NCBI GenBank assembly: GCA_026705025.1 | Contig: JAPPBN010000048.1 | Location: 1-25,116, forward strand | Reading direction: 5' to 3' | Length of the DNA: 25,116 nt | Origin: Bin125 sp026705025 | GTDB lineage: Bacteria > Chloroflexota > Dehalococcoidia > Bin125 | Shown here: positions 23,182 to 25,116 of the stretch, piece after piece | Numbering within the stretch: the first letter of the stretch is position 1 | How the letters are laid out: each line of letters begins with the position of its first letter | Notes under the pieces: model-generated | Database searches by the model: none | Told to the model about the DNA's origin: nothing | The model's input: only the letters and a program-made list of their open reading frames with translations | Position numbers and translations under genes: made by a program

Positions 23182-24345
23182 CTATACGGGCGAGAGTGCC
23201 CTCAGACGCGCCGTGATGTCCTCGATCGTTCCTGCGATGCTCTCGATCTGTTCCTCGGTGTTCGTTTGGCCCAGGCTCAGACGCAGCGTGCTGTGTGCGG
23301 TGTCGGGATCGAGCCCCATCGCCGAAAGCACGTGGCTGGGCTCGGTGCTGCCGGTCGAGCACGCGCTGCCGGATGACGCCGCGAACCCTTCCAGATCGAG
23401 CTGCAGCAAGATGCTCTCGCCTTCGACGCCGGGAAGGCTGACGTTCAGGTTGTTCGCCAGGCGGCGGGACCAGTCCGACGGCCCGTTCAAACGGATCGGA
23501 TGGACGCGCTCATTCAGTTCGCGCCACAACCGGTTGCGCAGCTCCGAGGCGTGACCCGTCCGCTGCGTGCGCTCCTCTTCAGCGAGCTGCAGCGCCTTGG
23601 CCAGACCAACCGCCTGCGCCACCGACTCCGTCCCGGCCCGGCGCTCTTCTTCCTGTCCGCCGCCCAGTTGCAGCGGCTGCAGCGGCGTCCGGCGGCGCAC
23701 GTAGAGCGCTCCCGCTCCCTTGGGGCCGTAAATTTTGTGCGCTGTCAGCGACATCAGGTCGACGCCCAACACTTCGGGACGGATATCTACCGCGCCGGCA
23801 GCCTGCACCGCATCAGAATGCACAATCGTTCGTCGATTTCTCGCCTTCACCGCACGCGAGATGTCCGCGACCGGCTGCACGGTTCCCACCTCGTTGTTTG
23901 CCAACATGATGCTGACCACTGTTGTGTCGTCACGGACTGCCGAAGCGACGTCCTCGGGATCGACAAATCCCTCGCCGTCCACGTTCAACACCGTCAGTTC
24001 AAAGCCCTCGTGCTCCAGCTGTTCCATCGTGTGCAGGACCGCATGGTGTTCGGTTGCCTGAGTGATCAGGTGCAGGCCCGCCTCTGCGCGGGCCAGCGCC
24101 GCGCCTCGGATCGCCAGGTTGTCGGACTCCGTTCCCCCAGAAGTCAGCACCACTTCCGACGGTGAGCACTGCAGAACCCCGGCGATGTCATCCCGGGCCC
24201 GATCGAGAAGTCCCGCCGCATACTGCGCCTCGCGATAGATTCCTGACGGGTTCCCCCAGCCGTACTGGAGTGCCGGGATCATCGCCTCAAGCACCCGCGG
24301 ATCCAGAGGAGTCGTCGCCGCATGATCGAAGTATGCGCGTTCCAT
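23182..24345 (-). CDS. iscS: Cysteine desulfurase (IscS/NifS type)
   Basis: The protein is 387 residues from ATG 24345. The reading frame continues upstream through the repeat element, but family alignment begins at MERAYFDHAATTPLDPRV and TACCCT lies 6 nt before this ATG. PLP-dependent, it takes sulfur from cysteine to make alanine and an enzyme persulfide for Fe-S cluster and thiocofactor synthesis. PLP lysine is Lys204 in SLTAHKIYGPKGAG; the active-site Cys329 lies in SSGSACSTGSTEPSHVL, on the long loop of group I enzymes; EVVLTSGGTESDN binds PLP phosphate. Positions agree with E. coli IscS (Lys206, Cys328). No iscU is adjacent, but an A-type carrier begins 627 bp away on the other strand. 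Confidence 0.95.
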   Translation of the reverse strand: MERAYFDHAATTPLDPRVLEAMIPALQYGWGNPSGIYREAQYAAGLLDRARDDIAGVLQCSPSEVVLTSGGTESDNLAIRGAALARAEAGLHLITQATEHHAVLHTMEQLEHEGFELTVLNVDGEGFVDPEDVASAVRDDTTVVSIMLANNEVGTVQPVADISRAVKARNRRTIVHSDAVQAAGAVDIRPEVLGVDLMSLTAHKIYGPKGAGALYVRRRTPLQPLQLGGGQEEERRAGTESVAQAVGLAKALQLAEEERTQRTGHASELRNRLWRELNERVHPIRLNGPSDWSRRLANNLNVSLPGVEGESILLQLDLEGFAASSGSACSTGSTEPSHVLSAMGLDPDTAHSTLRLSLGQTNTEEQIESIAGTIEDITARLRALSPV

Positions 24346-24351
24346 AGGGTC

Positions 24352-24357
24352 AGGGTA
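24352..24357 (-). promoter_or_regulatory. -10 hexamer of a likely leaderless promoter (cysteine desulfurase)
   Basis: TACCCT on the minus strand is followed by 6 nt and then the ATG at 24345. No ribosome site is visible. Confidence 0.5.
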
Positions 24358-24458
24358 ACGCCGCACTCCAGTTCCCGCTTCGGGCCGCTCAGAAGCTGGT
24401 GGGGTCGTACGCGAGGAGAATCTGGCTGCACTGGCCAGATCTCGTGTGCTGGACGAGG

Positions 24459-24570
24459 GATCGTCCATTGGTGTGTCCAGATTTGTCCAGATTTGTCCAG
24501 ATTGTTCCAGACCTGTCTGCATTCGTCCGTGAACCGGCGGAACGATTCCCGGGAAATCCAGAGATGTCCA
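24459..24570. repeat. Dispersed intergenic element, copy B, with 10-bp direct repeats
   Basis: Four consecutive decamers: GTGTGTCCAG (24471-24480), ATTTGTCCAG (24481-24490), ATTTGTCCAG (24491-24500) and ATTGTTCCAG (24501-24510), then more distant matches (GCATTCGTCC, 24519-24528). Flanks match copy A near 17100. It lies between the 3' end of the small membrane-protein gene and the cysteine desulfurase start, about 115 bp upstream of the latter's -10 hexamer. Confidence 0.8.
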
Positions 24571-24605
24571 GGCTCGAACCATAATCCTGGCAAGGCCGGT
24601 TGAGC

Positions 24606-24788
24606 CTAGCCCGCACCGCTGAGCACCAGGCCCATCAGCGCGATCAGGAGCGCTGCAAGGAGGCCAAACCCCCACGACATCACCTTCTGCAGGTCATCGA
24701 TGCGGCCGTTGAGTTGATCCCGGACCAGCTGCAACTCCGACAATGTCGCCGGCCTCGACTCTTCGCCTGTCGTCATGCCGCACTCCAT
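24606..24788 (-). CDS. Short coiled-coil plus C-terminal TM protein
   Basis: The protein is 60 residues from ATG 24788; an internal ATG at 24776 is possible. Residues 16-36 (TLSELQLVRDQLNGRIDDLQ) form a short heptad-like helix, followed at once by a transmembrane segment (about 38-57, MSWGFGLLAALLIALMGLVL) and a stop. The plan and several residues (LNGRIDDL before the TM, LMGLVL at the end) parallel the 85-residue protein at 20868-21125, which reads VNERIGDL and VMGALL. TACAGT lies 6 nt before the ATG. The function is unknown; it may be a membrane-anchored oligomerising peptide. It is small, so a false call is possible, but promoter, start and topology agree. Confidence 0.65.
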   Translation of the reverse strand: MECGMTTGEESRPATLSELQLVRDQLNGRIDDLQKVMSWGFGLLAALLIALMGLVLSGAG

Positions 24789-24794
24789 GACACG

Positions 24795-24800
24795 ACTGTA
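24795..24800 (-). promoter_or_regulatory. -10 hexamer of a likely leaderless promoter (60-residue protein)
   Basis: TACAGT on the minus strand is followed by 6 nt and then the ATG at 24788; no ribosome site precedes it. Confidence 0.45.
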
Positions 24801-24930
24801 CCGATACACTGTAATCTAATCCGACTGACCGCCTCCGAGTGCCAATGGATCCTCTGTGAATCTGAATCCGCTGCTGCATTTGCACGGCGTTCCGCCCGGC
24901 GGGAGCGGAGTGGTGACGCCCCGGATGCGC

Positions 24931-24936
24931 TATGCT
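24931..24936 (+). promoter_or_regulatory. Possible -10 hexamer of the A-type Fe-S carrier gene
   Basis: TATGCT lies 35 nt before the ATG at 24972. Unlike the leaderless cases, a leader with AGAGGA follows. No good -35 is seen. Confidence 0.3.
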
Positions 24937-24971
24937 CAGACGTGAACTCATCTCGTTGAGAGGACAGCTTC

Positions 24972-25116
24972 ATGGTCTTTCAGATGACTGAAATGCTGGA
25001 CGTTTCGGACCTGGCTGCGGAGAAGGCCAAGTCCCTGCTCGAAGACAAGGGCTTTGCCGAGGGCGCGCTGCGCGTCTTCGTGGTCGGCGGCGGCTGCTCC
25101 GGCTACCAGTACGGCA
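24972..25116 (+). CDS. A-type iron-sulfur carrier protein (IscA/ErpA/HesB), partial
   Basis: Only the first 48 residues are inside the window. The stretch MTEMLDVSDLAAEKAKSLLE, followed by ALRVFVVGGGCSGYQYG, is the N-terminal half of the HesB/IscA fold; the Cys in GGGCSG is the first of the three cluster ligands, and the CxC near the C-terminus lies beyond the edge. These proteins receive Fe-S clusters and deliver them to targets such as respiratory enzymes. AGAGGA lies 7 nt before the ATG. IscA, ErpA and SufA cannot be told apart from this fragment. Its placement beside a cysteine desulfurase gene fits an Fe-S assembly locus. Confidence 0.92.
   Translation, partial: MVFQMTEMLDVSDLAAEKAKSLLEDKGFAEGALRVFVVGGGCSGYQYG

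Noticed and set aside
24471..24510. Decamer array as a CRISPR
   Set aside because: The units are contiguous 10-mers with no spacers and no cas genes are present.
24346..24675. A 110-codon upstream extension of the cysteine desulfurase frame
   Set aside because: It passes through the repeat element, is not similar to the family N-terminus, and the -10 hexamer sits right before the internal ATG.

Overview
The window is dense, GC-rich bacterial chromosome with 21 supportable protein genes on both strands and no RNA genes, IS elements or CRISPR arrays that I can see. Gene content suggests a free-living heterotroph, probably a Chloroflexota relative (SAR202/Dehalococcoidia or Thermomicrobia-like). 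The clues are a molybdopterin-fold NuoG with a cysteine-rich N-terminus, HpaB-type and acyl-CoA dehydrogenase flavoenzymes, large multidomain secreted proteins, and housekeeping genes scattered in short units. The taxonomic guess is inference; no marker gene here settles it.

Layout. 1-1541 (-) is a secreted subtilisin/sedolisin-like protease cut by the left edge. It is divergent from a + strand run: a Wzz/BY-kinase-like membrane protein with a broken Walker A motif, an acyl-CoA dehydrogenase and a PaREP1/HEPN-like small protein. Then come a minus pair (HpaB-family flavin monooxygenase, LON-domain protein) and two + strand secreted proteins: a seven-repeat RCC1-like protein with a disulfide-like C-x9-C in every repeat, and an 871-residue PPC-domain protein whose 3' end overlaps hisG by 120 bp tail to tail. 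hisG (-) is divergent from a ferritin-like/VIT1 fusion (MbfA type, +), which converges on a tandem NYN-like protein (-).

14.2-20.7 kb holds three complex I genes on the minus strand: nuoG, then nuoB-nuoI as a pair. They are separated by an oppositely transcribed secreted M34-like (lethal-factor/PPEP fold) metalloprotease. 20.8-25.1 kb carries a small coiled-coil tail-anchored protein, a trans-aconitate methyltransferase-like gene divergent from an AlkZ-like winged-helix protein, a cysteine desulfurase, a second small coiled-coil membrane protein, and the start of an A-type Fe-S carrier.

How the genes fit together. There is an iron and Fe-S theme: MbfA-like iron exporter, NuoG/NuoB/NuoI, cysteine desulfurase and A-type carrier. 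There is also a secreted-protein theme: two unrelated proteases plus two adhesion or scaffold-like proteins. The two most useful non-coding observations are a dispersed element built on 10-bp direct repeats, found upstream of both nuoG and the cysteine desulfurase, and a recurring TAnnnT hexamer placed 6-7 nt before the start codon of seven genes, which predicts leaderless mRNAs. I did not find one obvious new multi-gene system. The strongest leads are individual proteins with altered active sites and the repeat element.
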